Assembly: GCA_903970625.1 (NCBI GenBank)
Contig: CAJCJG010000225.1
Location: 1 to 41,649 of the forward strand
Source of the DNA: Solirubrobacterales bacterium 70-9
GTDB lineage: Bacteria > Pseudomonadota > Alphaproteobacteria > Acetobacterales > Acetobacteraceae
Direction of reading: 5' to 3'
Length of the DNA stretch: 41,649 bases
In this document: piece by piece, positions 1 to 7,578 of the stretch
How the letters are laid out: every line of letters begins with the position of its first letter
Numbering within the stretch: position 1 is the stretch's first letter
Notes under the pieces: model-generated
The model's input: only the letters and a program-made list of their open reading frames with translations
Told to the model about the DNA's origin: nothing
Databases searched by the model: none
Translations under genes and position numbers: made by a program

Positions 1-2
1 AT

Positions 3-866
3 CCCGAGGCTCAGCCAGACGCCGTTGACCAGGCTGCGGCGGCAATCGCGCCGGGCAGTGCGCCCACCGAGTTCTACGCGCTGTGCGCCAATCCGTTCCC
101 GGCCAAGCCGCTGCCGAAAATCTGCGTGCCGACGACCTCCGGCACCGGGTCCGAGACCACCCGCACCTCCATCGTCACCGACGCGGCCGGGGCGAAAGTC
201 TGGTTGTGGGGGGACGAGATCAAGGCGGACACGGTGCTGCTGGACCCGGCGCTGACGGTCGGCCTGCCGCCGCACCTGACGGCCGCGACCGGCATCGACG
301 CGCTGGTGCATGCCATCGAGGCCGCGACCAACGCCAATGCCACCGACGGCAACGACGTGTTCGCGCACGAGGCGATCCGGCTGGTGGTGCGGCATCTGCC
401 CACGGCGATGGCGGCGCCGGGCGATCTGGCGGCGCGGGCGGCGTTGCAATGGGCGGCGGCACTGGCGGGCATCGCCATCGACAATGGCGGCACCGCCATC
501 GCCCACAATATCGGCCACGCGCTGGCCTCGCTGCGGCCGTTGCATCACGGGCGGGCGGTGGCCGTGGGCATGCTGGCGACGCTGGCGTGGAACGCGGCGG
601 ACGATCCGGATGGCCGGTTCGCCACGGTCGCGCGGCTGATGGGGGCGGACGACGCCGCTGCCCTGCCTGCCGCTTATGAGAGTTTGGTGCGCGGCGTCGG
701 GGTAAAAATCTCGCTGGCCGGCGAGGGATACGACGCGATCACGCCGGACCAACTGGCTTCCCAGATGGCCAACGCGGAGAATGCGGCCATGCGCCGCTCC
801 AACCGCCGCGCCGCCAGCGACGCCGATCTGCTGGATTTCGCCCGCACTGTTTTGGCCCAGGTGTAA
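3..866 (+). CDS. Iron-containing alcohol dehydrogenase, 3' part
   Basis: C-terminal 287 residues of a group III (Fe-type) alcohol dehydrogenase; the open frame runs in from the window edge, so the N-terminal nucleotide-binding part is missing. The family motif PTTSGTGSE is present. The four metal ligands of the family are recognisable: Asp and His in GIDALVHAIEA, a third His in the AHNIGHALA segment and a fourth in LHHGRAVAVG. The family oxidises alcohols or reduces aldehydes/ketones with NAD(P); some members are maleylacetate reductases. Substrate cannot be read from this fragment. The stop lies 2 nt before the start of the enolase-superfamily gene, so the two are probably co-transcribed and may act in sequence on a hydroxy acid or polyol. 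Confidence 0.9.
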   Translation, partial: PEAQPDAVDQAAAAIAPGSAPTEFYALCANPFPAKPLPKICVPTTSGTGSETTRTSIVTDAAGAKVWLWGDEIKADTVLLDPALTVGLPPHLTAATGIDALVHAIEAATNANATDGNDVFAHEAIRLVVRHLPTAMAAPGDLAARAALQWAAALAGIAIDNGGTAIAHNIGHALASLRPLHHGRAVAVGMLATLAWNAADDPDGRFATVARLMGADDAAALPAAYESLVRGVGVKISLAGEGYDAITPDQLASQMANAENAAMRRSNRRAASDADLLDFARTVLAQV

Positions 867-868
867 TC

Positions 869-1978
869 ATGCTCATCACCTCCATCGAAATCACCCACCA
901 CCGGCTGCGGTTCGAGCCGCCGTTCCGGGCGAGCTGGGATTCCAAGCCGCGCCATCATTGGGACGCGACCATCGTGCGCGTTCACACGGACGCGGGCATC
1001 ACCGGAATCGGTTCGGGCGATCTGATGCTGGGGTTCGCGGGGCACGAGCATCTGTTCGTGGGCAAAGACCCGTTGGCGATCGAGCGGCATTATCGCACGC
1101 TGAACCACATCAATTTCCACTACGGCCGCTGCTGGCCGCTGGACCTCGCTTTGTGGGATCTGGCCGGCAAGGCGACAGGGCAGCCGTGTTGGAAGCTGTT
1201 GGGCGGTCTGTCGGACCGGGTGCGGGCCTACGCCTCCTCCGGCACGCTGCGCGACCCTGGCGCGATGGCCGAGGCCGCCGAGCGGTATCTGGCGGACGGG
1301 TTTCGGGCGTTGAAGATTCGGTTTCAGCGCGGGGACTGGCGGGACGACATCAAGGCGCTGGAGGCGGTGCGCGCGCGCGTCGGCAACAAGTTGGAACTGA
1401 TGGTCGATTGCAACCAGGGCTGGCGGCTGCCGCAGGACACGTACGCGCCCTGGAGCCTGAAGGACGCGATTCCGGTGGCGCGACATCTGGAGCGGCTCGG
1501 CGTGTATTGGATGGAGGAGCCGCTGCACCGGAGCGACCGCGAGGGGATGCGCCGGCTGCGGCAGATGGTCGATGTGCGCGTGGCGGGCGGCGAGATGACG
1601 CGGGAACTATACGAATTCCGCGACCTGATCACGGACGGCTGTTTGGACGTGTTGCAGCCGGACGCCGCTTTGGTCGGCGGCATCACCGGGCTGCGGCGCG
1701 TCGCGCTGATGGCGCAGGAGCACAATCTGGTTTTTACCCCGCATACCTGGGGCAATGGCATCGGTCTGGTCGCCAACGCGCATCTGACCGCCGGCCTGTG
1801 CGACGCGCCGTTCCTCGAATTTCCGTACGACCCGCCGGAATGGGACTTGGACCGCCGTGACTACATGATGGCCGGACCGTGCCGGGTGGACGCAGACGGT
1901 TTCGTCGTGCTGTCGGACGCGCCGGGAATGGGCTATGCGCTCGACGAGGAGCGGTTGGCGGCGACGCGGATTGGGTGA
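869..1978 (+). CDS. Mandelate racemase/muconate lactonizing enzyme family protein
   Basis: 369-residue enolase-superfamily enzyme with the usual length and both domains. Metal ligands are visible as Asp180 (VDCNQGW), Glu216 (WMEEPL) and Glu242 (AGGEM). The acid-base residues are Lys149 in LKIRF and an Asp265-His292 pair (LQPDAA, FTPHTWGN), the mandelate-racemase arrangement typical of acid-sugar dehydratases and racemases. The second residue of the usual KxK/KxH motif is Arg151. The family abstracts the proton alpha to a carboxylate with Mg2+. The exact substrate is unknown. It starts 2 nt after the alcohol dehydrogenase, suggesting a shared transcript and possibly a sugar-acid or hydroxy-acid route. 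Confidence 0.9.
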   Translation: MLITSIEITHHRLRFEPPFRASWDSKPRHHWDATIVRVHTDAGITGIGSGDLMLGFAGHEHLFVGKDPLAIERHYRTLNHINFHYGRCWPLDLALWDLAGKATGQPCWKLLGGLSDRVRAYASSGTLRDPGAMAEAAERYLADGFRALKIRFQRGDWRDDIKALEAVRARVGNKLELMVDCNQGWRLPQDTYAPWSLKDAIPVARHLERLGVYWMEEPLHRSDREGMRRLRQMVDVRVAGGEMTRELYEFRDLITDGCLDVLQPDAALVGGITGLRRVALMAQEHNLVFTPHTWGNGIGLVANAHLTAGLCDAPFLEFPYDPPEWDLDRRDYMMAGPCRVDADGFVVLSDAPGMGYALDEERLAATRIG

Positions 1979-2046
1979 GGGCCAAGCGCGGACTTCAACG
2001 CAACGGGTCAAAAGTGAAGACGGCATTGACGACCGCACTCGTTGGT

Positions 2047-2065
2047 GTATATACGGTTCTGTATA
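2047..2065. promoter_or_regulatory. AT-rich dyad upstream of brnTA
   Basis: In the 170-bp gap before the toxin, an 8-bp palindrome GTATATAC (2047-2054) overlaps an inverted repeat TATAC-N6-GTATA (2050-2065). BrnA antitoxins are known to repress their own operon through DNA dyads, so this is a candidate autoregulatory operator or promoter. The link is inferred from position and symmetry only. Confidence 0.35.
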
Positions 2066-2148
2066 GCTAGCCTCTGGACGGTCGCACCCGCGATTGTCTC
2101 ATTTTAGGTGTTGTACTGACATGAACATTGTCGGTGCGGAGCGGTCAT

Positions 2149-2438
2149 ATGAGGTTTACCTGGAATACGGGTAAAGAACGGACGAATAAAATTAAACATG
2201 GGCTGAGTTTTTCGCTGCCAGAGTTGGTTTATAATGATGAATTCCATACTGTCGTCTATGATCGTTTTGAAGATGGCGAAGATCGTTGGCACATGCTTGG
2301 CGCGGTTGGCGGTGGCTTCAAAGTTCTTGTTGTGGTTTTCACTTATCCGATCCCGACGACGAAGAATGGATTCATGTGATCGGGTTGCGCGAGGCCGAGC
2401 CTCGCGAAAGGAAACGATATGAAGAAGGTGACGGATGA
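2149..2438 (+). pseudogene. brnT: BrnT-family toxin, frameshifted
   Basis: The reading frame from ATG 2149 begins with a BrnT-like N-terminus (FTWNTGKERTNKIKHGLSF) and keeps the middle block RWHMLGAVGGGFKVLVVVFTY. It then runs out of frame and stops at 2379. From about 2346 the -1 frame carries the expected BrnT tail (DPDDEEWIHVIGLREAEPRE, then RKRYEEG) down to a TGA at 2436-2438, overlapping the brnA start by 20 nt. A single lost base near 2344-2348 explains this. BrnT is a RelE-fold ribonuclease that inhibits translation. The missing tail carries conserved basic residues, so the product made here should be inactive unless frameshifting or a sequencing error restores it. ATG 2149 is chosen over TTG 2128 because a GGAG lies just upstream. 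Confidence 0.8.
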
Positions 2439-2697
2439 GTATGGTCTGACCGTAGACCAATGGGCGCAGTTGCGCGCGTTGAACGGTCAGCCCGATACCG
2501 TCGATATCCCGCCGGCGCCCGAAGAAAACTGGGCCACAGCCGTGCGCGGCAAATTCTACCGCCCCCGCAAGGAAGCCATCAGCCTGCGCCTCGACATGGA
2601 CGTGCTGGACTGGCTGCGCGCCCAAGGCCCTGGCTACCAGACCACGATCAACCGCATCCTGCGCGAGCGTATGGAGGCGGCACTGGTCAAGACGTGA
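2419..2697 (+). CDS. brnA: BrnA-family antitoxin
   Basis: 92 residues with the BrnA layout: an acidic N-terminal toxin-binding part (PPAPEENWATAVRGKFYRP) and a C-terminal ribbon-helix-helix domain (ISLRLDMDVLDWLRAQG, then YQTTINRILRERM). BrnA binds and neutralises BrnT and, as a dimer, represses the operon. The start overlaps the end of the restored toxin frame, the usual coupling of brnT and brnA. The antitoxin is intact although its toxin is frameshifted, so it could act as an orphan regulator or protect against BrnT toxins encoded elsewhere. Confidence 0.88.
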   Translation: MKKVTDEYGLTVDQWAQLRALNGQPDTVDIPPAPEENWATAVRGKFYRPRKEAISLRLDMDVLDWLRAQGPGYQTTINRILRERMEAALVKT

Positions 2698-2716
2698 GAG
2701 CGTCCTGACCTCCACC

Positions 2717-2723
2717 AAGGAGG
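2717..2723 (+). promoter_or_regulatory. Shine-Dalgarno deciding the DUF29 start
   Basis: AAGGAGG ends 9 nt before ATG 2733. It directly abuts a GTG at 2724, too close to serve it, so ATG 2733 is taken as the start. Confidence 0.7.
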
Positions 2724-2732
2724 GTGAGGCCG

Positions 2733-3221
2733 ATGGATACCGTGGTGACGCTGGCGGATCGCGCTTTGTACGAGGCCGACGAGCATCTGTGGATCGCGCG
2801 GCAGATCGATGCCCTGCGCAGCGGCCGGCTGGACGATCTCGATCGCGATAACCTCGTGGAATACCTGACGGACATGAACATCCGTGACCACCGCGAACTG
2901 GAAAGTCGATTCGCCGTGCTGCTCCAGCATTTGCTCAAGGTGCGAATGCAGCCGGATTTGCTGTCGCGCAGTTGGCTGTTGACCATCGTTCACCAGCAAC
3001 AGCGAATCCGCCGCTTGCTGAAGGCGATCCCAAGCCTTGCGTCGCACATGGAGAAATTGTTCGAAGACGCTTACTCCGACGCCGTCGGGCTGGCGGCGAC
3101 CGAGACGGGCATTCCCGCCGGAGAATTCCCGCCGCAACCGCCGTGGACGGTTCAGGCCGCGCTGGCGTTCGTTCCCCCTGAACTGCCGCCCCCCGCCCCC
3201 AAACGCCGTGCCAGCCGATGA
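2733..3221 (+). CDS. DUF29 family protein
   Basis: 162-residue all-helical protein of the DUF29 type: an N-terminal ALYEADEHLWIARQIDALRSG segment, a central ESRFAVLLQHLLKVRMQP and SWLLTIVHQQQRIRRLL block, and the C-terminal ETGIP/PWTVQAAL pattern. The family is widespread in cyanobacteria and proteobacteria, often in many copies, and has no established function. A proline-rich basic tail follows the domain. Its TGA overlaps the ATG of the LysR gene by 4 nt, so the two are translationally coupled. Confidence 0.8.
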   Translation: MDTVVTLADRALYEADEHLWIARQIDALRSGRLDDLDRDNLVEYLTDMNIRDHRELESRFAVLLQHLLKVRMQPDLLSRSWLLTIVHQQQRIRRLLKAIPSLASHMEKLFEDAYSDAVGLAATETGIPAGEFPPQPPWTVQAALAFVPPELPPPAPKRRASR

Positions 3222-4183
3222 TCGACCGTCGTTGGTTGCCGCTCAACGCGCTGCGCGCCTTCGAGCAGGTCGGGCGCCACCTGAGTTTCACCGCCGCCGC
3301 CAGTGCCCTCAGCGTCTCACAAAGTGCCGTCAGCCGGCATGTGATCGCGCTGGAGGGCCTGCTCGGCGCGCAGTTGTTCGAGCGCAAGCCGGGCGCCTTC
3401 GCTCTGACCGACGCGGGGGCCGCGCTGCTGCCGGTGGTGCGGAAATCCTTCGACCGGATCGAGCAGTCGCTGAACGACATCGTCAACGAGGGCGGGGCCA
3501 AGACCCGCAGCCTGCGCGTGCAGTTGCCGCCGACGTTCGCCCACATTCTGGCGGTCCCGATCCTACGCGAATTCCGCCGCGTCTGCCCCGACGTGATTCT
3601 GGACATCGAGAGCGCCCACAATGTTGGCCTGCCGGCGCGGGACACCGATGCGGCGGTGATCTATGCCAAGCCGCAGGTCAGCGACCGCGTGTCCAACCTG
3701 TTGTGGATGGAGCGGCTGACGCCGATGTGCCACCCGAGCGTCGGCGCGCGCGCACAGGGCCGTAATCTGGCCTCGTTCGTGGCAGAGACGGAATTGCTGC
3801 ACGGCAAGTTGGAGAGCGAGCCGCGCAATCGCATGTGGCACATGCTGCTGCGCGAGGCGGGGCTGGCGATGGATACCGAGCGCGGCCTGATTTTCGATAC
3901 GGCTGCGCTGGCCGCGCAATATGCCCTGTCTGGCGAGGGGGTCGCGCTACTGGACACGCGGATGTTCGCGGCCGATCTGGAGGCGGGGCGGCTGGTGGCG
4001 CCGTTCGACATCGTTTTGGAAGCCGGCTACGGGTATTATTTGACCATCCATCCGGAAGACCTCGCCGATCCCGCCATCGCCAAATTTCGCAGTTGGATGG
4101 TCGAGCGGTTCGCCTCAGATGCCGGCCCTCCGGCGGCTGCGGGGCAGACGCTGCGGGTGGTGGCGGGGAGTGGGGCCGTTTGA
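3218..4183 (+). CDS. LysR-family transcriptional regulator (GcvA-like)
   Basis: 321 residues. The N-terminal winged helix-turn-helix spans about residues 7-65 (LNALRAFEQVGRHLSFTAAA, SVSQSAVSRHVIALE), followed by a substrate-binding effector domain of normal length. PLNALRAFE and AVSRHV recall the GcvA/AmpR subgroup. It starts inside the stop of the DUF29 gene (ATGA). LysR regulators usually control a divergent neighbour, but none is placed that way here. Its target is unknown; the enolase-superfamily and alcohol dehydrogenase genes upstream on the same strand are possible. Confidence 0.92.
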   Translation: MIDRRWLPLNALRAFEQVGRHLSFTAAASALSVSQSAVSRHVIALEGLLGAQLFERKPGAFALTDAGAALLPVVRKSFDRIEQSLNDIVNEGGAKTRSLRVQLPPTFAHILAVPILREFRRVCPDVILDIESAHNVGLPARDTDAAVIYAKPQVSDRVSNLLWMERLTPMCHPSVGARAQGRNLASFVAETELLHGKLESEPRNRMWHMLLREAGLAMDTERGLIFDTAALAAQYALSGEGVALLDTRMFAADLEAGRLVAPFDIVLEAGYGYYLTIHPEDLADPAIAKFRSWMVERFASDAGPPAAAGQTLRVVAGSGAV

Positions 4184-4246
4184 CGCTCGTTTTGGCGGAA
4201 GCGGTTCATTTTCCCCTTGCCCAGCCACCGTCATAAATACTAACAT

Positions 4247-4270
4247 GATGGGGTGAAAAACACCCCCATC
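4247..4270 (+). promoter_or_regulatory. Hairpin across a translation start
   Basis: GATGGGGTG and CACCCCCATC pair around an AAAAA loop, with one bulged C. The GTG start of the following small gene (4253) lies inside the stem. No T-run follows, so a terminator for the LysR gene is less likely than a start-masking structure. It could also be fortuitous. Confidence 0.4.
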
Positions 4271-4612
4271 CTCTCCCCGGCAGATCGGTTCAACGCATTT
4301 CTGTTGATGCTGATCCAGGCCATTGTCGCCCAGTCCGGAGGAAAACTCCCGGCGCCGCTGGTCGCGATGATCGAGGCGCAGTTCCGGCGCATGGGCGAAG
4401 ACTTCGCCCGCCTCGCCGCCAGCGTCGAAAAAGGAGAAGTTCCGTCCCGCCGGGAGCGCCGGACCGGACTCTCGCCCAACGTGGCCCAAAAACTCCCTCT
4501 CCCCCTGTGGGAGAGGGCAGGGGAGAGGGGTCGTCCCGCCAAGGGATCGGAACCCCCAACACCCATCACCCACCCATCACCCACCCGTCTCCCACACGGG
4601 GAGCGGGCTTAA
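4253..4612 (+). CDS. Small hypothetical protein with repeat-derived tail
   Basis: 119 codons from a GTG. The first ~60 residues (LSPADRFNAFLLMLIQAIVA, GGKLPAPLVAMIEAQFRRM) resemble an abundant uncharacterised small-protein family I associate with Acetobacteraceae; this is from memory, not a search. From about residue 66 the sequence becomes RRERRTGLSP and then a translated palindromic repeat (LPLWERAGERGR), low-complexity and Pro/Arg-rich. A related fragment sits inverted at the other end of the window. There is no obvious Shine-Dalgarno site and the start is in a hairpin, so expression is doubtful. Function unknown. Confidence 0.5.
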   Translation: MKNTPILSPADRFNAFLLMLIQAIVAQSGGKLPAPLVAMIEAQFRRMGEDFARLAASVEKGEVPSRRERRTGLSPNVAQKLPLPLWERAGERGRPAKGSEPPTPITHPSPTRLPHGERA

Positions 4613-4677
4613 AAGAGTCCACCGGCCCTCCCAAAATTCCAGCCCAATACAAGCCCGCACGTTGGCACGTCCATAAT
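4448..4677 (+). repeat. Repeat copy A, inverted partner at 41296-41517
   Basis: Begins with CGCCGGGAGCGCCGGAC and ends with TTGGCACGTCCATAAT; both ends and much of the interior recur in inverted orientation near the right window edge. The interior contains the interspersed palindrome CTCCCCCTGTGGGAGAG followed by GGCAGGGGAGAGGGGTCG. It overlaps the 3' half of the small hypothetical gene. Confidence 0.75.
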
Positions 4678-4695
4678 ATTGCGATATCGTAATAT
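4676..4695. other. AT-rich near-perfect palindrome
   Basis: A 20-bp palindrome with one mismatched pair, centred on CGATATCG with ATATT/AATAT arms, lies in the 87-bp gap between the small gene and the 3' end of the amidase. It could be a protein-binding site or part of a bidirectional 3' structure. The same position next to repeat copy B is also AT-rich and partly symmetric. Confidence 0.4.
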
Positions 4696-4699
4696 ATTG

Positions 4700-5878
4700 C
4701 TACGTGCTTTCGCCTGCAATTGCCGTCGCCAGCGCCAGCAGCACACCGTCCGACCCGCGCCAGCCGATCAGCGACAGACCGGCCGGCACGCCGCCATGCT
4801 CACCAAGCGGCAGGCTGACCTGCGGCAGCCCGGCGAGGCCGGCGATGCACGTCAGGTGGACGATGCGGTCCACCGTAAGGCGCATCTCGCTCAGGCGCGC
4901 GTCGCGGCGGATCGGCAGGATCGGCGTCGTCGGCAGGCACAGCACGCGCCGCCCGTCCAACATCGCATCCAGCATCGCCCGCGTGGCGGCGCGGAAGGCG
5001 CGGGGCGCGGCCATGTCGGCCTCCGCGGTCCGCGCGGCACCGGCGAGCGCGCCCGCGACCTCGAACGAGAAGCGCGGGTTGGTCGCGTCCACCCAGTCCG
5101 CGAAGGTCCGGCCGAATTCGTAGCTTTGCAGCAGCCGCTGGCGGGCGGCCCATTCATGCAGGCCGTCCTCGGCCAGCACGATGTCCCGCACGCTGCCGAA
5201 ACGCGCGCAGACAAGCGCAAGGGCCGGTTTCAGCGCGTCCCGAACCGCCGCGTCGGCGACCGCAAAACAATCGTCAGCGATCAGCAGTTCACTTGGCAGA
5301 CCGGTGGCGGCAGCCGTCTGCAACAGCACTTCGCCCACCTTTGCGAACGTCGCGGCATCGCGGGCGAAGAATCCGGCAGTGTCGAAACTGGGCGATTGGG
5401 TCGCCATTCCCTCGACGGAGATGGCGCCGTGGGTCGGGCGCAGGCCGTACAGGCCGGTGAAGCTGGACGGCACGCGGACGGAGCCGCCGGAATCGGTGCC
5501 CAGCGCCGTGTCCACCAGCCCGCCCGCGACCGCCGAGGCGGAGCCGCTGGAGGAGCCGCCGGGCACGAGATCGGGTGCCTTCGGGTTCAGCGGCGTGCCG
5601 TAATGCCGGTTGATGCCAAGCAGGCCCAGCGAGATTTCGTCGGTGATGGTCTTGCCGACCAGCGTGGCACCGGCATCCAGCAGCCGCCGCACCGCCCAGG
5701 CGGAACGCCCGGCCGGCGCGTGCGTGGCCTCCCAGTCCGGATTGCCGGAGCCGGTGACGGTGCCGCGGACGTCGAAAAGGTCTTTCGCCGCAAATGTCAG
5801 CCCGGCCAGCGGCCCGGTGGCGGCGCCCTGGATGACCACATCCGCGTGGGGAACGAAGGCGCCGAGACGGTCGCGCAT
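4700..5878 (-). CDS. Amidase signature family protein
   Basis: 392-residue amidase with the complete Ser-cisSer-Lys triad: Lys32 (FAAKDLF), Ser109 (GGSSSGS) and Ser133 (DSGGSVRVP), with the family spacing. Such enzymes hydrolyse amide C-N bonds in the cytosol; the shorter length and FAAKDLFDVRG motif fit small-amide or AtzE-like amidases rather than GatA. It is the last gene of the seven-gene Dpp-type operon, 61 nt after the binding-protein gene and behind a strong hairpin, so its expression may be lower than that of the binding protein. ATG 5878 is preferred over TTG 5899 because a GGAG sits about 8 nt upstream. Substrate unknown. Confidence 0.9.
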   Translation of the reverse strand: MRDRLGAFVPHADVVIQGAATGPLAGLTFAAKDLFDVRGTVTGSGNPDWEATHAPAGRSAWAVRRLLDAGATLVGKTITDEISLGLLGINRHYGTPLNPKAPDLVPGGSSSGSASAVAGGLVDTALGTDSGGSVRVPSSFTGLYGLRPTHGAISVEGMATQSPSFDTAGFFARDAATFAKVGEVLLQTAAATGLPSELLIADDCFAVADAAVRDALKPALALVCARFGSVRDIVLAEDGLHEWAARQRLLQSYEFGRTFADWVDATNPRFSFEVAGALAGAARTAEADMAAPRAFRAATRAMLDAMLDGRRVLCLPTTPILPIRRDARLSEMRLTVDRIVHLTCIAGLAGLPQVSLPLGEHGGVPAGLSLIGWRGSDGVLLALATAIAGEST

Positions 5879-5905
5879 GGGCGGGGCTCCGGAACACAAG
5901 CCAAC

Positions 5906-5929
5906 CCCCCGCGCCGCACGGCGCGGGGG
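5906..5929 (-). terminator. Strong intercistronic hairpin, no T-tract
   Basis: A perfect 10-bp GC stem (CCCCCGCGCC / GGCGCGGGGG) with a 4-nt loop lies between the binding-protein stop and the amidase start. Without a U-run it is more likely a 3' mRNA-stabilising or attenuating structure, as is common after binding-protein genes, than a full terminator. Confidence 0.6.
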
Positions 5930-5939
5930 AACGCACGAA

Positions 5940-7550
5940 TCATTCCTTGTACAGCTTGCGGAAATCCGGGTGGATATGGAACCAGTATTCGAAACCCTTC
6001 ACATTCTTCTGCATCGCGTAGTCGGCGTAGCGGCGATACAGCGGGATGCGCGGCAGGTCCGACATTGCCAGATCGACCATATCTTGCAGGTCGCCAGTGT
6101 AGGCTTTCTCGTCCGGCGCAAAGCGCGCCGCCTCGATGTATTTGTCCATCGTGGCGTTCTGATAGTTCATTGTGTCGAATACGGAGTTGTTGGCGCCGTC
6201 GTAGTTCCAGAAGAAGAAATACTCCGGGTAGTCGAGCCAGCCGTAGAACTCGGCAATCACCATCGGCATCGTCTTGCTCGCCATCTGCGCGAACCAGTTG
6301 GAGCCGGGCACCTTCTCGATGGTGACATCCACGCCGATCTTCTTCAGCGACTCCTGGATCAGGATCGCCGTCGGCTCGCGCGTGGTCGCCTCGCTGAGAT
6401 CGAACGACAGTGTGGTCTTAAAGCCGTTCGGGAAGCCGGCCTCGGCCAGCAGCGCCTTGGCTTTTGCGAGATCGGTGCCGTGCTTGATCGGCACCGGCCA
6501 CGTCGCGTCGTACGGCTTGGCCGGATCGCCGTCGTACATCGGCGTGGCGCGGCCATACAGCGCCGAGGACAGGATTTCCTTATACGGCAGCGCGTAGGAA
6601 ATCGCCTGCCGCACCTTGGGATTGTCGAACGGCGGCATTTTGACGTTCATGTCCACGAACACGAGATCGTTCTGGATCGGCACGCCGATGACGTTGACCT
6701 TGCCGGCCTTGGCGAGTTCCGCGTAGTCCTTCGGCGGCAGGCCGACCGAAATGTCCACGTCGCCCTTTTCCAGCAGCGCGCGGCGCGTGCCGGGCGAGGC
6801 AATCTGGCGGTAGATGACCTTTTTCAGCTTCGGCAGTGGGCCGGATTTCCATTCGTCGAAGCGGGTGAACACGGTTTGCTGGCCGGGTGTCCACGTCTCA
6901 ACCTTGAAGGCACCGCCGCCGCAATCGTTGTGCGAGGTCCATTCCAGCGCCCACGGATCGGCGGCGGTGGCGTGTTTCTTCGCAAGCTCGGAATTCACGA
7001 TCGCCGGCACCGGGACGACGAGGTCCGGCATCGTCAGCTTGTTCGGCTTTTCGAACGTCATCTTGAAGGTATGATCATCGACGACCGAGAACTGGTCCGG
7101 GCTGATCAGCGAGCCGGCCGCCATCTGCACCGCCGGGAAGCCGCCGGCCGCGATGGCGCGGTCGAACGACCATTTCACATCTTTCGCCGTCACCGGCGCG
7201 CCGTCGTGGAACGTGGCGTCCTTGCGGATGTGGAAGATGTAGGTTTTCTTGTCGTCGCTGATCTCCCAGCTTTCGGCCAGTTCCGGGATGAATTTCTTCG
7301 CGTCGTAGCTGATCGTGCCGTCCGGCAGCGTCTTTTCCGGGCTGCTGATCAGCCGGTCGTATGCCTGCCAGTTGACCATGCGGCTATGGTCGTTGGCCGT
7401 CGGCAGCATGGTGTCGAGGCCATTGGGGCCCATTTCGGACACGATCACCAGCGTGTCCTTCGGCGCCTCGGCGGCATGCGCGAGCGTGCCCCCGAGTGCG
7501 GTCGCCGTCATCAGCAGGGCGGCTGCCCAGCCTTGTCTCGCGGTCGCCAT
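5940..7550 (-). CDS. ABC transporter substrate-binding protein, family 5
   Basis: 536-residue periplasmic binding protein of the peptide/nickel/opine family (SBP_bac_5). A Sec signal peptide ends near residue 26 (ALGGTLAHA). Family blocks are visible, for example FHIRKDATFHDGAPVTAKDVKWSF near residues 115-140 and LVFVDMNVKMPPFDNPKVRQAISYALPY. It captures the substrate for the DppBCDF-like importer encoded upstream in the same operon. It lies between two amidase genes, suggesting that imported oligopeptides, opines or other amides are hydrolysed in the cytosol. ATG 7550 is chosen because AAGGAG lies 6 nt upstream; ATG 7556 abuts it. Confidence 0.92.
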   Translation of the reverse strand: MATARQGWAAALLMTATALGGTLAHAAEAPKDTLVIVSEMGPNGLDTMLPTANDHSRMVNWQAYDRLISSPEKTLPDGTISYDAKKFIPELAESWEISDDKKTYIFHIRKDATFHDGAPVTAKDVKWSFDRAIAAGGFPAVQMAAGSLISPDQFSVVDDHTFKMTFEKPNKLTMPDLVVPVPAIVNSELAKKHATAADPWALEWTSHNDCGGGAFKVETWTPGQQTVFTRFDEWKSGPLPKLKKVIYRQIASPGTRRALLEKGDVDISVGLPPKDYAELAKAGKVNVIGVPIQNDLVFVDMNVKMPPFDNPKVRQAISYALPYKEILSSALYGRATPMYDGDPAKPYDATWPVPIKHGTDLAKAKALLAEAGFPNGFKTTLSFDLSEATTREPTAILIQESLKKIGVDVTIEKVPGSNWFAQMASKTMPMVIAEFYGWLDYPEYFFFWNYDGANNSVFDTMNYQNATMDKYIEAARFAPDEKAYTGDLQDMVDLAMSDLPRIPLYRRYADYAMQKNVKGFEYWFHIHPDFRKLYKE

Positions 7551-7556
7551 GGTCAT

Positions 7557-7562
7557 CTCCTT
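7557..7562 (-). promoter_or_regulatory. Shine-Dalgarno deciding the binding-protein start
   Basis: AAGGAG touches ATG 7556 but is 6 nt from ATG 7550, which favours the second ATG. Confidence 0.65.
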
Positions 7563-7578
7563 GTTTCGGAAAAACGGA

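Noticed and set aside
4662-4684. Sigma-54-like promoter in TTGGCAC...TTGC beside repeat copy A
   Set aside because: The GG and GC elements are about 15 nt apart instead of the required 10, and no gene starts downstream on that strand.
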